Positions 34,845-44,640 are shown, counted from the stretch's first letter. The stretch is DNA of 64,000 nucleotides from Planococcus sp. CP5-4_YE (GCF_019042655.1 NZ_JAHPZO010000014.1:16682-80681); one strand, 5' to 3'. The notes: generated by a model not told the origin, from the letters alone. Numbers and translations: made by a program.

Positions 34845-35501
34845 TTACAGCCCTTTGTCTTCAAAGCGTTTGAGGTCGTCTTTATGCCCCATCGCAATCA
34901 AAATATCCCCCGCTTCAACTCGGTCTTCGAGCAGCGGCGCAATATTGACATCTTCGCCATGCTTAATCGCCAAAATCATGCAGCCATAATCTTTACGGAT
35001 ATTCAGTTCACCAAGGGTTTTGCCGATGACTTTTTTTGAGGCTGCCAACTCGATGATGCTATAGTTTTCCGATAGATTGATGTAATCGACTACTTTTTCG
35101 GAATCGATATGATGGGCTGTCCGGACGCCCATTTCATATTCCGGCTGGATAACACGGTCTGCACCGATGCGTTCCAGAATTTTTTGGTGCTGTTGGTCCC
35201 GTGCTTTGACCCAGACTTTTGGAACCCCGAGTTCTTTTAGCATAAGCGTGCACAAAACGCTTGCCTGCAAGTCATCGCCAATTGCGACAATGGCAAATTC
35301 AAAATTGCGGACACCAAGCGACTTCAAACTGCCTTCATCCGTCGCATCTGCTGTTGCCGTATGGCTCGCATAATCGGACATCGTGCTGACCGTTTCCGGA
35401 TTGGAATCGATCGCCATGATATCGTGTCCCATCCCGTAAAGTTCTTTGCAGACACTGCTTCCGAAGCGCCCAAGCCCGATTACCACTATTTGTTTTTTCA
35501 C
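34845..35501 (-). CDS. Potassium channel regulator KtrA/KtrC (RCK-domain)
   Basis: A 218-residue cytoplasmic ring-forming subunit of the Ktr potassium uptake system. RCK_N with NAD/ATP motif GLGRFGSSV at the start, then AIDSNPETV, and RCK_C (about 130-215), the c-di-AMP-binding part. A GTG start is chosen: AGGGAC lies five bases before it, while an ATG eight codons upstream lacks a site. The membrane partner KtrB/D is not in the window, as for ktrC of B. subtilis. Important for osmotic adaptation. Confidence 0.88.
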   Translation of the reverse strand: MKKQIVVIGLGRFGSSVCKELYGMGHDIMAIDSNPETVSTMSDYASHTATADATDEGSLKSLGVRNFEFAIVAIGDDLQASVLCTLMLKELGVPKVWVKARDQQHQKILERIGADRVIQPEYEMGVRTAHHIDSEKVVDYINLSENYSIIELAASKKVIGKTLGELNIRKDYGCMILAIKHGEDVNIAPLLEDRVEAGDILIAMGHKDDLKRFEDKGL

Positions 35502-35752
35502 ATCTGTCCCTACTTTCCATTGCATGATTCGAACGATTTCCCGTTACCAAAATAGTACGCTACTTTTTAGCATTTTGTCGAAGATTTCACTTCCGTTTTG
35601 CATATTTAGCCTAGCAAGGACCAACAAAATTTCTTCTATATTATATAGAGCCATTATCTACCTCATAAACAAGCGAATGGCACAGCCTTTCGCTTTGTAC
35701 TACAATGGAAAGTAATATCCTTTATATCCGATAAAGAAAGGTTGTTTAATTG

Positions 35753-36670
35753 ATGAAACCATTTGAATCCATTACTGACCTGATTGGCAATACGCCTGTT
35801 GTGAAATTGAACCGCATCGTCCCTGAAGGCGCAGCGGATGTCTATGTGAAACTGGAAATGTTCAACCCGACCAAAAGCGTCAAGGATCGGGCGGCTTATA
35901 ATATGATCAAGCAAGCTGAAGAGTCTGGTGCATTGAAGGCGGGATCGACAATCATCGAACCGACCAGCGGCAATACTGGGATCGGCCTGGCGATGGTCGC
36001 GGCAGCGAAAGGCTACCGCTCCATCCTTGTGCTGCCAGATAACGCAACTCAAGAGCGCATCAATTTACTGAAAGCTTTCGGTTCAGAAGTCGTCTTGACC
36101 CCGAGTGACGACAAAATGCCGGGCGCGATCCAAAAAGCACTTGAATTGCAGGAAACGATTCCCGAAAGCTTTATCCCGCAGCAATTTGAAAATCCGGCAA
36201 ATCCGGATGCTCACCGCGGTACGACGGCGATTGAAATCCTCGAGCAAATGGACGGGCAGCTCGATGCATTGGTCGCTTCCGCCGGGACTGGCGGCACGAT
36301 CACTGGAACCGGCGAGACCTTGAAAGAACACATGCCGAACCTCCATATAACAGTCGTCGAACCGAAAGGCTCCCCTGTCCTGTCAGGAGGCAAACCGGGC
36401 AAACACAAACTCGTTGGCACCAGCCCTGGGTTCGTGCCGGATACCTTAAATACGGCAATCTACGATGAAATCATGGCGATTGAAGATGAAGACGCGATCG
36501 ATATGTTCCGCCGCTCTGCCCGTGAAGAAGGCGTCTTTGTTGGGCCTTCTGCCGGTGCTACTATCTATGCGGCTATTGAAATCGCCAAACGGCTTGGATC
36601 TGGCAAAAAAGTATTGTGCATCGCGCCGGACACTGGTGAACGTTATTTGAGCATGAATTTATTCGAATAA
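35753..36670 (+). CDS. cysK: Cysteine synthase A (O-acetylserine sulfhydrylase)
   Basis: A 305-residue PLP enzyme making cysteine from O-acetylserine and sulfide. PLP lysine in NPTKSVKDRAAY (about 38-49), the EPTSGNTGIG substrate loop, and GTGGTITGTG phosphate loop. Length and motifs match CysK. The ATG is preceded directly by a TTG; AAAGG stands 11 bases upstream. No sulfate-reduction genes nearby; the ABC transporter two genes downstream may supply a sulfur compound. Confidence 0.93.
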   Translation: MKPFESITDLIGNTPVVKLNRIVPEGAADVYVKLEMFNPTKSVKDRAAYNMIKQAEESGALKAGSTIIEPTSGNTGIGLAMVAAAKGYRSILVLPDNATQERINLLKAFGSEVVLTPSDDKMPGAIQKALELQETIPESFIPQQFENPANPDAHRGTTAIEILEQMDGQLDALVASAGTGGTITGTGETLKEHMPNLHITVVEPKGSPVLSGGKPGKHKLVGTSPGFVPDTLNTAIYDEIMAIEDEDAIDMFRRSAREEGVFVGPSAGATIYAAIEIAKRLGSGKKVLCIAPDTGERYLSMNLFE

Positions 36671-36797
36671 AATTAATCAGCAGGCCATTTAAAATGTCGA
36701 CTAAAATCCAAAAACGGCTCAACACCATATAGAAGAAAATTAGCCGATTACAATGTTTTTTATTCCTTATTCAATTACCGAAGTGGAGATGACCTGA

Positions 36798-37445
36798 ATG
36801 ACAACTCAAATGAGAAACGAATTCGACGAATACATCAAGAAATTCAAAGCTTCAAAACCAGAGGAAATCCAGCAAAAAATGCAGGACGCTATCAGCGAGC
36901 TTGAAGCTTCTGATGAAGGTAATGGCATGCAAAAAGGCGACAAAGCCCCGAATTTCAGCTTGCCGGACGCTTCCGGAAACCTAGTGGAGCTTTATGAGAA
37001 ATTGAAGCAAGGACCTGTCATCCTAACCTTTTACCGCGGCAATTGGTGCCCTTACTGCAATATGGAACTACGGGCTTACCAACAGATTATCGGGGAAATC
37101 CACGGGGCAGGAGCCGAGCTATTGGCCATCAGCCCTCAGACTCCCGACCATTCCATGTCCGCTCAGGAAAAGCATGACTTGGAATACAAAGTCTTAAGCG
37201 ATGTCGGCAATACAGTCGCTAGCAACTTCAATTTGGTCTACCGGCTGCCAGAGTATCTAGTCGAAGTTTACAAAGACAATAAACTCGATGTCGACCAATA
37301 CAATGGCGATGAAGAATGGACCTTGCCAGTATCCGCTACGTATATCATTTCAAGCGACGGTGTGATCGCTTATGAATATACAAAAGCAGATTACAAAGAT
37401 CGCGTCGAACCGTCAGAAGTCTTGGCAGAACTGAAAAAACTGTAA
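36798..37445 (+). CDS. Peroxiredoxin-like (AhpC/TSA) protein
   Basis: A 215-residue thioredoxin-fold protein. An N-terminal helical extension of about 40 residues precedes a redoxin domain with NWCPYCNMEL, where a CPYC motif takes the place of the usual peroxidatic TxxC. The mixed motif is typical of the peroxiredoxin-like family of Bacillus YkuU-distant relatives; peroxide or disulfide reduction is likely. GGAGATGACCTGA leads into the ATG. Monocistronic, with a terminator 10 bases downstream. Confidence 0.85.
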   Translation: MTTQMRNEFDEYIKKFKASKPEEIQQKMQDAISELEASDEGNGMQKGDKAPNFSLPDASGNLVELYEKLKQGPVILTFYRGNWCPYCNMELRAYQQIIGEIHGAGAELLAISPQTPDHSMSAQEKHDLEYKVLSDVGNTVASNFNLVYRLPEYLVEVYKDNKLDVDQYNGDEEWTLPVSATYIISSDGVIAYEYTKADYKDRVEPSEVLAELKKL

Positions 37446-37452
37446 TAATTTT

Positions 37453-37485
37453 ATCCCCCTCTAAAAAGAGTGGGGATTTTTGTTT
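37453..37485 (+). terminator. Terminator of the peroxiredoxin-like gene
   Basis: ATCCCC(C)CTCT/AGAG(T)GGGGAT with an AAAA loop, then TTTTTG. Confidence 0.8.
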
Positions 37486-37621
37486 GGTCAAATCCCCTTT
37501 GCAATTCCTCCGAATAGCCATTTATGCAAGCTCTCGGCACTTAGCCGGCCGAACAGGCATTCAATTGAAAAGAGTATCTCACTCCAATATCTTTTAAAAA
37601 CAAAAAATTTGCCAGTAATTA

Positions 37622-37649
37622 TTGACAATTCCTATAAAAATACTATACT
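37622..37649 (+). promoter_or_regulatory. Sigma-A promoter of the ABC transporter operon
   Basis: TTGACA (37622-37627), 16-base spacer, TATACT (37644-37649), followed by about 50 bases of leader. Confidence 0.75.
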
Positions 37650-37701
37650 TTATTAAGCGATACCCGATTAGAAAGGTAGGTTTTATAGCCGGTGAATTTT
37701 A

Positions 37702-38490
37702 TTGTTTATTGAAATCCAGCATATTAACAAAATCTATACCGATAAAGATAATAATGCCAATACGGTATTAGAAGATATAAACCTCGAAATCCCGAAAGGC
37801 CAATTCGTCTCGATCCTCGGCCCTTCCGGCTGTGGCAAGTCGACTTTATTGTCGATGATTGCCGGCCTGACTTCCGCTTCGTCGGGCGGCATTGTCGTCG
37901 ACGGAAAAAATGTGCAGAAACCAGGGAAAGACCGCGGCATGGTGTTTCAAGAAGCCGCCCTGTTCCCATGGATGACCGTCACGGAGAATGTCGTGTTCCC
38001 GCTGCGCAAGGAAATGAATAAAAAACAAGCGATTGAACGTGCACGCCATTTCCTGCAGATGGTCCAGCTCAGCAATTACGCCGGGCATTATCCCCACGAA
38101 TTATCCGGCGGCATGCAGCAGCGCGTATCGATTGCACGTTCCCTGGCGATGGATCCTGCGGTACTGTTGATGGATGAACCGTTCGGTGCACTCGACGAAC
38201 AGACACGCAGCCGGCTTCATGGGCAGTTGGAGAAAATTTGGATCGATACGCAGAAAACTATCGTGTTCGTCACACATAGCATACAGGAATCGATCAAATT
38301 ATCAGATCGCATTGTGGTCATGGGCACGCGTCCCGGCACCGTCATCGCCGATATCGAAGTCGACATTCCGCGCCCTCGCGACGAACATAAACAACAAGTC
38401 GCGGCACTAGAAGAACGCATCATGGGGCTGTTGAAAGGCGAAATCGATAAAGTCATAAATGAGGAGCTTGCCTATGAAGCCCGCAGTTAA
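37702..38490 (+). CDS. ABC transporter ATPase (SsuB/TauB/NrtD type)
   Basis: A 262-residue ATPase: Walker A GPSGCGKS (about 38-45), signature ELSGGMQQR (about 135-143), Walker B VLLMDEPFGALDEQTR. It belongs to the nitrate/sulfonate/taurine subfamily. TTG start with GGTGA six bases upstream; a nearby GTG is out of frame. First of three genes with a matching permease and binding protein, and close downstream of cysK, which favours a sulfur-containing substrate. Confidence 0.9.
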   Translation: MFIEIQHINKIYTDKDNNANTVLEDINLEIPKGQFVSILGPSGCGKSTLLSMIAGLTSASSGGIVVDGKNVQKPGKDRGMVFQEAALFPWMTVTENVVFPLRKEMNKKQAIERARHFLQMVQLSNYAGHYPHELSGGMQQRVSIARSLAMDPAVLLMDEPFGALDEQTRSRLHGQLEKIWIDTQKTIVFVTHSIQESIKLSDRIVVMGTRPGTVIADIEVDIPRPRDEHKQQVAALEERIMGLLKGEIDKVINEELAYEARS

Positions 38491-39229
38491 GCGCCTCATT
38501 TTTTTCGCAGCACTTATCTTGTTCTGGGGGCTCGGCTCTCATTTCGAATTATGGCACGAAACGATCCTGCCGTCCCCGTTCAGCGTATGGGATGCACTGG
38601 TCGCTGGATTCACTGATCTGACTTTGGTCTACGACTTGATCGCAAGTTTCCGCCGGCTGTTGATCGGCCTCGCCGTTTCCTTATTGATCGGCACCGCGCT
38701 CGGGATTTTGCTGGCACGCTCGAAAACGGCCGATGACACGATCGGTTCAATGGTGCTAGCCTTGCAAAGTGTGCCGAGCATCATCTGGCTTCCGCTAGCC
38801 ATGATGTGGTTCGGCCTCGGCGAAGGCGCCATCATCTTCGTGGTCATTCTTGGTGGTACATTCGTTATGACACTCAATGTACGGACGGGCATTAAAAACG
38901 TCAATCCACTCTACATAAAAGCAGCACGGACAATGGGATCGAACGGCATCGACTTATTCTGGAAGGTTATCATCCCAGCCTCTATTCCTTATCTCGTAAC
39001 CGGTGCACGTCTCGCCTGGGCATTCGCCTGGCGCGCGCTGATGGCCGGCGAACTATTGAGTGCCGGACCAGGACTCGGCTACACATTGCGCTACGCTTCT
39101 GACTTCGGCAATATGGCGCTCGTTATCGGTGTCATGATTATCATTGGCGTCGTCGGCGCAGTTGTCGACCAACTGATCTTCCAGCGCATCGAGAAAAACG
39201 TCTTGAAACGCTGGGGACTCGAATCTTAA
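38474..39229 (+). CDS. ABC transporter permease (SsuC/TauC type)
   Basis: A 251-residue permease with about six helices. The EAA-type loop is KNVNPLYIKAARTMGSNGID, and LGILLARSK precedes it, as in SsuC/NrtB. The start MKPAVKRL is chosen because GAGGAG lies eight bases before it; this overlaps the ATPase gene by 17 bases. Pairs with the upstream ATPase and downstream binding protein. Confidence 0.9.
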   Translation: MKPAVKRLIFFAALILFWGLGSHFELWHETILPSPFSVWDALVAGFTDLTLVYDLIASFRRLLIGLAVSLLIGTALGILLARSKTADDTIGSMVLALQSVPSIIWLPLAMMWFGLGEGAIIFVVILGGTFVMTLNVRTGIKNVNPLYIKAARTMGSNGIDLFWKVIIPASIPYLVTGARLAWAFAWRALMAGELLSAGPGLGYTLRYASDFGNMALVIGVMIIIGVVGAVVDQLIFQRIEKNVLKRWGLES

Positions 39230-39260
39230 CATCCAAAACCACTTGAGGAGGAATCATTTT

Positions 39261-40253
39261 ATGAAAAAATCCGGACTTATTTTAACTTCATTTGCAGCTG
39301 CGGGAATCCTGTCAGCTTGCGGCGCTTCTGGTGGGACGACAGGCGCTTCTGAGGACACTCTCGTACTTGGCTATTTCCCGAACCTTGACCACGCCACGGC
39401 AATGGTCGCAAAAGACCAGCAATTTTATGAAAGCCATTTGCCAGAAGGTACGAACGTTGAATACGTCACATTCGCTGACGGCTCCGACTTCATGACTGCC
39501 TTGAAAACTGGCGATATCGACGGCGGGCTGGTTGGCCCTGGGCCTGCCATGAACAACTACACGAACGGTGCAGATGTGCGCATGGTCGCTGGCGGCGCAA
39601 GCGGCGGCACCGTCGTTATGGCGCGTGATGGCAGCGGCATCGAATCCATCGAAGATATTCCAGGAAGCACATTCATCACCCCGCGCGTCGGTTGCACACA
39701 TGATGTCCAGTTCGAAACCTATATGAAAGAAAACGATATCACCTCAAACCGCATCGGTGGCGAAATGGTCCACCAGACCGGCAAGCCGGCTCAATATGAA
39801 GCCATGTTCGAAACCGGTAAAATTGATGTAGCGGTCGCCCCGGAACCGTGGGCGTCCGTCCTTGCACAAAATACCGGCGCCAAAGTGATTATCGAACCGG
39901 ATGAGATTTCCTTCGGCACTTCGCTTCCGGCATCTGTCCTTGTCACTTCCAGTGAATTGATCGAATCAGATCCAGAAACTGTGCAAGCCATTGTCGATGC
40001 CCATGAAGAAGCTACAGCATACATCGAGGAAAATCCTGAAGAATCCAAGGAAATCGTTATCTCCACAATCGATGACATTACCGGCCAAGAACTCGATAAA
40101 TCGGTCATCGACGGCGCCTGGGACAACATGTTCTTCAGTACGGATATCGACGGCGAGGAAATTCAAGCCTTTGGTGATTCGTCATACGACTTGAAATTCC
40201 TGAAAGAAAAACCCGATTTCAGCGAATTGACCGATACGCAGTTTTTGAACTAA
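39261..40253 (+). CDS. ABC transporter substrate-binding lipoprotein (SsuA/TauA/NrtA-like)
   Basis: A 330-residue NMT1/SsuA-type binding protein. Lipobox GILSAC (about 14-19) and mature start CGASGG. The ligand core includes GYFPNLDHATAMVA, DGGLVGPGPAMNNYTNG and ITPRVGCTHDVQFETYM. It resembles proteins for aliphatic sulfonates, taurine or thiamine precursors. GAGGAGG lies nine bases before the ATG. The exact ligand cannot be named. Confidence 0.88.
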   Translation: MKKSGLILTSFAAAGILSACGASGGTTGASEDTLVLGYFPNLDHATAMVAKDQQFYESHLPEGTNVEYVTFADGSDFMTALKTGDIDGGLVGPGPAMNNYTNGADVRMVAGGASGGTVVMARDGSGIESIEDIPGSTFITPRVGCTHDVQFETYMKENDITSNRIGGEMVHQTGKPAQYEAMFETGKIDVAVAPEPWASVLAQNTGAKVIIEPDEISFGTSLPASVLVTSSELIESDPETVQAIVDAHEEATAYIEENPEESKEIVISTIDDITGQELDKSVIDGAWDNMFFSTDIDGEEIQAFGDSSYDLKFLKEKPDFSELTDTQFLN

Positions 40254-40263
40254 ATGAAAAATA

Positions 40264-40302
40264 AACGAAAGCCCTCACCTGTACTGGTGAGGGTTTTCGT
40301 TA
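40264..40302 (+). terminator. Terminator of the ABC transporter operon
   Basis: ACGAAAGCCCTCACC/GGTGAGGGTTTTCGT stem (40265-40279, 40286-40300) with loop TGTACT. The U-tract is short and interrupted. Confidence 0.72.
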
Positions 40303-40405
40303 TGTCCGCTACACTTTTAAAAGTAGGCCTCCTAGAATAGCCTATCAAACTAAGCTTAGTTTAGAGCTGTTACCGAGACTAAAAACAGAGCGCCTCTGCA
40401 GCTTG

Positions 40406-41263
40406 TTAATTCCTACCATGGAAAAACTTAATTTCTTCTCCTCCCCGGTAATCGACTTCAAGATCGAAATCATCTACATCGGCCGTATCGATCGACAATG
40501 CTTGCAGAACCTCGGCTTTCATGTCATCGATGGAACGGGCTGTCGTGATATTAACTTGGCCGATCAACTGCTCCATCTCATCGAGTGCCCCAGCTCCTTC
40601 ACTTTCCGAGCCATCACGGCGCTCGATTTCAGCTTCCCGTTCATCGCTTTCGAACTCATAACTCGCTTCGCCGCCTCCGGTAAACGTCAGTTCGAGTGAG
40701 AATTCATCGAGCTCTTCGGATGTTGCGCCGTTTCTCACATCGTGGTCAATTTCCATTTCTTCACCCGAATCGAATTTCACATCCAACTCAAAATCCCGGA
40801 CCTCTGCTTGCTGGGCATTGACCGCCTCCAACACTTCACGCTTGAAGTCATCAAGAGGGCGTGCCGTTGAAAACTGGATGGCCTGGAAAAGCTGCGCAAA
40901 TTCATCTTGTGCTTCCTGGCCAGACAGCCGGTCTCCGGAACCGCGCTCAATTGAAGCTTGGTTGCGGTCGTAGTCGAATTCCCACTCACGGTCATCCGTG
41001 AATTTCAATTCCAAATCGAATTCGCGGATTTCACCGTTTGCTGCTGTAGCCGCTGCCTGTTCATCTTGCGCTGCTTGTTCCGGACTATCCTCTTGTTCAG
41101 CCGACTCCTCTTGTGCTGTGTCGCTATTTCCGTTCGTTGCATCCACCGCTTGCTGATTTGCCGCATCTTCAGTCGCTGTCGTGGTCGTTTCGCTCGTATC
41201 TTGTGTTGCACCACAACCTGCCAATAAAATCACTGTCGCTATTCCTGCCGTCATTTTCTTCAT
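40406..41263 (-). CDS. Lipoprotein with two YusW-like domains
   Basis: A 285-residue exported lipoprotein: signal ending in ILLAGC (about 13-18), an acidic, Gln/Thr/Ala-rich linker (20-75), then two related halves, REFDLELKFTDDREWEFDYD and VRDFELDVKFDSG on the first and DEFSLELTFTGGGEASYEFE and DDFDLEVDYRGGEE on the second. Each has an FAQ/MEQ helix with TARPLDD or TARSIDD. This is a tandem version of the B. subtilis YusW domain, usually single. ATG is favoured over a TTG two codons upstream because of AAAGGG spacing. Function unknown. Confidence 0.82.
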   Translation of the reverse strand: MKKMTAGIATVILLAGCGATQDTSETTTTATEDAANQQAVDATNGNSDTAQEESAEQEDSPEQAAQDEQAAATAANGEIREFDLELKFTDDREWEFDYDRNQASIERGSGDRLSGQEAQDEFAQLFQAIQFSTARPLDDFKREVLEAVNAQQAEVRDFELDVKFDSGEEMEIDHDVRNGATSEELDEFSLELTFTGGGEASYEFESDEREAEIERRDGSESEGAGALDEMEQLIGQVNITTARSIDDMKAEVLQALSIDTADVDDFDLEVDYRGGEEIKFFHGRN

Positions 41264-41390
41264 CTTCAAACACCCTTTCTCGCTTTATGATAGTTCTATC
41301 ATATCTGCACGGGCTGAGTGCCTGCTGAGAAGAACATTAAAATTCCATGAGAATGAAAAAATAGGCGCATTAAGATTAAGCCCCTGCTTC

Positions 41391-42689
41391 TTACGAAATA
41401 CTGGTTTCTTGATTGCGCCAAAACCAAATGACAACAGGCACCAATAATAACGACAGAATTCCTCCCGCCAGCGAAAGAGCCGCGAAGCTGGTGCCAGCTA
41501 CGACGAGCCCTGACATGCCGCCGCCAGTCGCACCAGCAAGCGCGATCAAGACGTCGACCGTCCCTTGCGTTTTGGCACGCGCTTGTGGTTTCGTCGAATC
41601 GACGATCAATGCCGTGCCACTAATCAAACCAAAGTTCCAGCCAAGCCCCAGCAGTGCCAGGGCGAGAATTAACACAAACAGCGAATCTCCTGAAGCAAAT
41701 GCCGCAACCAGTCCTGCTGAAAGCAAGGTCACTCCCGCTGCGACGACCATCGCAACGCGCCCCACCTTATCGACCAGCATACCGGTCACGAGCGAGGGCA
41801 AATACATGGCCGCTACATGGATGCCAATCACCATGCCGATCGCATTAAGGCTATGTCCATGATGGCCCATATGCACCGGCGTCATCGTCATGATCGCCAC
41901 CATGACGATTTGCGTAATGACCATGACCGTTGCGCCGAGGAAAACGCCGCGGCTATTAACCGCAGGGCTTGCCACTTGTTCTTCTCCTGACGCGGCCTGA
42001 TCCCGCTTTTGCTGATCGCTGATAAAACGCGATACCATGAGCGGGTCCGGGCGCAATAGCGCAACTAGTACGATACCAGCCAATATGTAAGCAGCTCCCG
42101 CTAAAATGAATGGCCCAGCAAGTGCCGGCACCCCAATCGATTCAGCGAAACTCCCCATGACACCAACCAGGTTAGGCCCGGCAAATGCACCGAATGTCGT
42201 CGCTACCATTGCAACGCTGATGGCCGTGCCGCGCTGCTTCGTGCTGGCCAGGTCCGTTCCTGCATAACGTGCTTGAAGATTCGTCGCTGACCCCGCACCG
42301 TAAATGACAAGCGCTAAGAACAACAGCAACACATTGCCCCAAATCGCGGCAAATACGACACCGATCGAGCCGATGCCGCCCGTAAGAAACCCGGCAGCCA
42401 AGCCTGTCCTGCGGCCGAAACGCTGAGACAAGCGCCCGACGACGAGCGCAGCCCCTGCCGAGCCGAGTGTAAAGAGAAAGACCGGAAGCCCGGCGTAGCT
42501 TTCCGTACCAAGCATATCTCGCGCGAGCAAAGCGCCGACCGTAATCCCAGCAGCCAGTCCCGCGCCCCCGAAAATTTGCGAGAGCATGACAATCCATAAG
42601 GTTCGCTTGTATAAGCTCTGCAATTTTTCCGGCGGCTCGATATAGCTTTCAAGCGTTTGATTGCCTGCTTGCGTTCTTTCGTTAGCCAT
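41391..42689 (-). CDS. MFS efflux transporter
   Basis: A 432-residue 12-helix major facilitator protein. MFS motif A-like GRLSQRFGRRTG is in the loop between helices 2 and 3, with a second copy MLVDKVGRVAM between 8 and 9. A histidine-rich PVHMGHHGHSLNAIG stretch sits between helices 7 and 8. The best guess is a drug or metabolite exporter of the DHA1 group. Monocistronic; its upstream neighbour faces the same way and ends with its own terminator. Confidence 0.82.
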   Translation of the reverse strand: MANERTQAGNQTLESYIEPPEKLQSLYKRTLWIVMLSQIFGGAGLAAGITVGALLARDMLGTESYAGLPVFLFTLGSAGAALVVGRLSQRFGRRTGLAAGFLTGGIGSIGVVFAAIWGNVLLLFLALVIYGAGSATNLQARYAGTDLASTKQRGTAISVAMVATTFGAFAGPNLVGVMGSFAESIGVPALAGPFILAGAAYILAGIVLVALLRPDPLMVSRFISDQQKRDQAASGEEQVASPAVNSRGVFLGATVMVITQIVMVAIMTMTPVHMGHHGHSLNAIGMVIGIHVAAMYLPSLVTGMLVDKVGRVAMVVAAGVTLLSAGLVAAFASGDSLFVLILALALLGLGWNFGLISGTALIVDSTKPQARAKTQGTVDVLIALAGATGGGMSGLVVAGTSFAALSLAGGILSLLLVPVVIWFWRNQETSIS

Positions 42690-42770
42690 CGTTCGGCCTC
42701 CATTCCAAGTTAAACAATAGCTTCATTATAGCGCGTTTCCTTATAAGTAGGAGCTCCGAATTTCAGGCAA

Positions 42771-42797
42771 TAAAAAAAGAGCCACTCGCGGCTCCCT
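42771..42797 (-). terminator. Terminator of the 119-residue gene
   Basis: Minus-strand GAGCC/GGCTC stem with loop GCGAGT, then TTTTTTT. Confidence 0.75.
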
Positions 42798-42801
42798 TGT
42801 T

Positions 42802-43161
42802 TTAAACAGCCTGTTCGCTGCTTTCCTCCACTTCGCGGCGCCATTTTCTCAGCGCACGCCGTTGCCTTGAGTCCCTGATTGTGTACTCTTTGGCACGGCC
42901 AATCAATTGAATTCGCTCTGCTTCATGTACGGAATCGATTTGCCCGAGATAGATCGCCAGAAAGAATTCCAAAAAGCGGATTGCTTCAATCTGTTCTCCA
43001 GTTGAAGTTGGATTTAATCTGTCCAGATTCAATTTCATCCGCCGCAAATCTGTTGGCGCTGGTTCATGAACTTTGGAAAAGCGTCTATAAAAAACAATCA
43101 TGTCTAAATACAAACTGTTGGTTTCTTTCCGAAGCTTGCTTCTGGTCATTGGCGTCGTCAC
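42802..43161 (-). CDS. Hypothetical protein, basic, 119 residues
   Basis: GTG start with AAGGAGG 9 bases upstream and a terminator directly after the stop, so translation is credible. The protein is soluble, helical, with many Arg, Lys and Glu; the C-terminus (RDSRQRRALRKWRREVEESS) is strongly basic. No family recognised. It lies between the glycerate kinase and the MFS exporter. Confidence 0.7.
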   Translation of the reverse strand: MTTPMTRSKLRKETNSLYLDMIVFYRRFSKVHEPAPTDLRRMKLNLDRLNPTSTGEQIEAIRFLEFFLAIYLGQIDSVHEAERIQLIGRAKEYTIRDSRQRRALRKWRREVEESSEQAV

Positions 43162-43279
43162 GGGAAATACCTCCTTATTTTCATTTCGTCCGCATGCATC
43201 TATGCTATAGGTAGTTAATGATTTCTACCCCTTTTCGCATTTGGCTACACCTGTTCCAAAATGTAAATTGTCCGGATGC

Positions 43280-44425
43280 TTAATTGGCTTGATGATGATT
43301 GCGCAAATAAGCGCAGAGGATGTCCGCTGACCGTTGACGCACATGCACATAAGCATTGTCCATCGATTGTTTTTCAGTAACAGCTCCCCCTGAGACTGAA
43401 TGCACTTCTTCGAAAAAGCGCTCCAAGTCCTCTCGGCTATCAGGATCGATTGAGCCGGATAATAAGATGACCGGCTTGCCGTGATCGGCGGCCATTTGCG
43501 CAATGCCAAAAGCTGTTTTTCCCGATAAGGTTTGGCGGTCGGATTTTCCTTCGCCCGTGAAAATCAAATCACTCGACGCCACGCTTTTTGAAAACCCCGA
43601 AGCTTCAAGAACAACATCAATGCCGCGCTGCATGACAGCAGGGAAAAATGCTAAAAATGCGCCGCCAGCACCACCTGCAGCCCCCGCCCCTGGATAGTCA
43701 TGCAAAGACACGCCCGTCTCGTTCTCCACGATATCGGCGTAATGACTTAACTTCCTGTCCAGCGCCTCCGCCATTTTCTTAGTCGCGCCTTTTTGAGGGC
43801 CGAATATATGCGAAGCGCCGTTTGGCCCGATTAGTGTATTATCGACATCGCTCGCGATAACAAAGCGGCACTCCTGGATGCGCGCATCAAAAGAACCGGC
43901 ATCTATCTCATAAAGTTTATCCAGCTCCCCGGCTCCTGGCGGCAGCGCCTCGCCTGCAGTATCGAGAAATCGCATGCCGAGCGCGCGCAGTATTCCTGTG
44001 CCGCCGTCATTCGTCGCGCTCCCTCCAAGCCCGACGATGAAATTCCGAAACCCGGCATCGAGTGCATGGCGGATCAATTCCCCGGTTCCTTCCGTCGAAG
44101 CACACTCTGGGTTGCGCTCTGTTTGTGAAAGCAAAGTGAGCCCGGATGCTTCTGCAATTTCAATGACGCACGTCTCGTCGTGCCCAAGCACTCCATAACT
44201 GGCAGCGACCAGCTTACCAAGCGGCCCTGATACTTGATGCGTAACCATGCGGCCGTTTGTCGAGGCGATCAGATTCACCATGGTTCCTTCTCCGCCGTCC
44301 GCAGATGGCAATTCGATGATCTCGCTATCCGGAGCTGCGTCCAATATCCCTTCGGCCATTGCGCGTGCCGCTTGCTCAGCTGAAATGCTGCCTTTAAAAG
44401 AATCCGGCGCCACAATAATCTTCAT
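43280..44425 (-). CDS. Glycerate kinase, type 1 (GlxK)
   Basis: A 381-residue glycerate kinase: MKIIVAPDSFKGSISA at the start, the Asp/Gly-rich core PSADGGEGTM, GLGGSATNDGG (about 145), and GEGKSDRQTLSGKTAFGIA. It phosphorylates D-glycerate to 2- or 3-phosphoglycerate. GAGGGGGA precedes the chosen start; an earlier one (5 codons) is weaker. Upstream lie a two-gene membrane protein, which might import glycerate or a precursor. Confidence 0.92.
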   Translation of the reverse strand: MKIIVAPDSFKGSISAEQAARAMAEGILDAAPDSEIIELPSADGGEGTMVNLIASTNGRMVTHQVSGPLGKLVAASYGVLGHDETCVIEIAEASGLTLLSQTERNPECASTEGTGELIRHALDAGFRNFIVGLGGSATNDGGTGILRALGMRFLDTAGEALPPGAGELDKLYEIDAGSFDARIQECRFVIASDVDNTLIGPNGASHIFGPQKGATKKMAEALDRKLSHYADIVENETGVSLHDYPGAGAAGGAGGAFLAFFPAVMQRGIDVVLEASGFSKSVASSDLIFTGEGKSDRQTLSGKTAFGIAQMAADHGKPVILLSGSIDPDSREDLERFFEEVHSVSGGAVTEKQSMDNAYVHVRQRSADILCAYLRNHHQAN

Positions 44426-44593
44426 CCAATTCCCCCTCAATATAAATACATGCGATCTTTAAAAAAAGTCTACCTATAATAGAATGTACAAGTTTCAAAA
44501 AGTTGCGGCAAGATGTTTAAGCACGATCGGCATGTGGTAACTACTTAACAGAAGCGTTTAGTGAGCTTCCCCTTCACCCCCAAATTTTTTGAA

Positions 44594-44621
44594 GGCCCGA
44601 TGCAGGCGACTGCACCGGGCC
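44594..44621. terminator. GC-rich hairpin downstream of the DUF3100-type genes
   Basis: GGCCCG/CGGGCC with inner TGCA/TGCA pairing; plus strand exit is ATTTCTTTT, minus strand T run lies three bases off. Confidence 0.5.
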
Positions 44622-44640
44622 ATTTCTTTTGCGCTCAATC

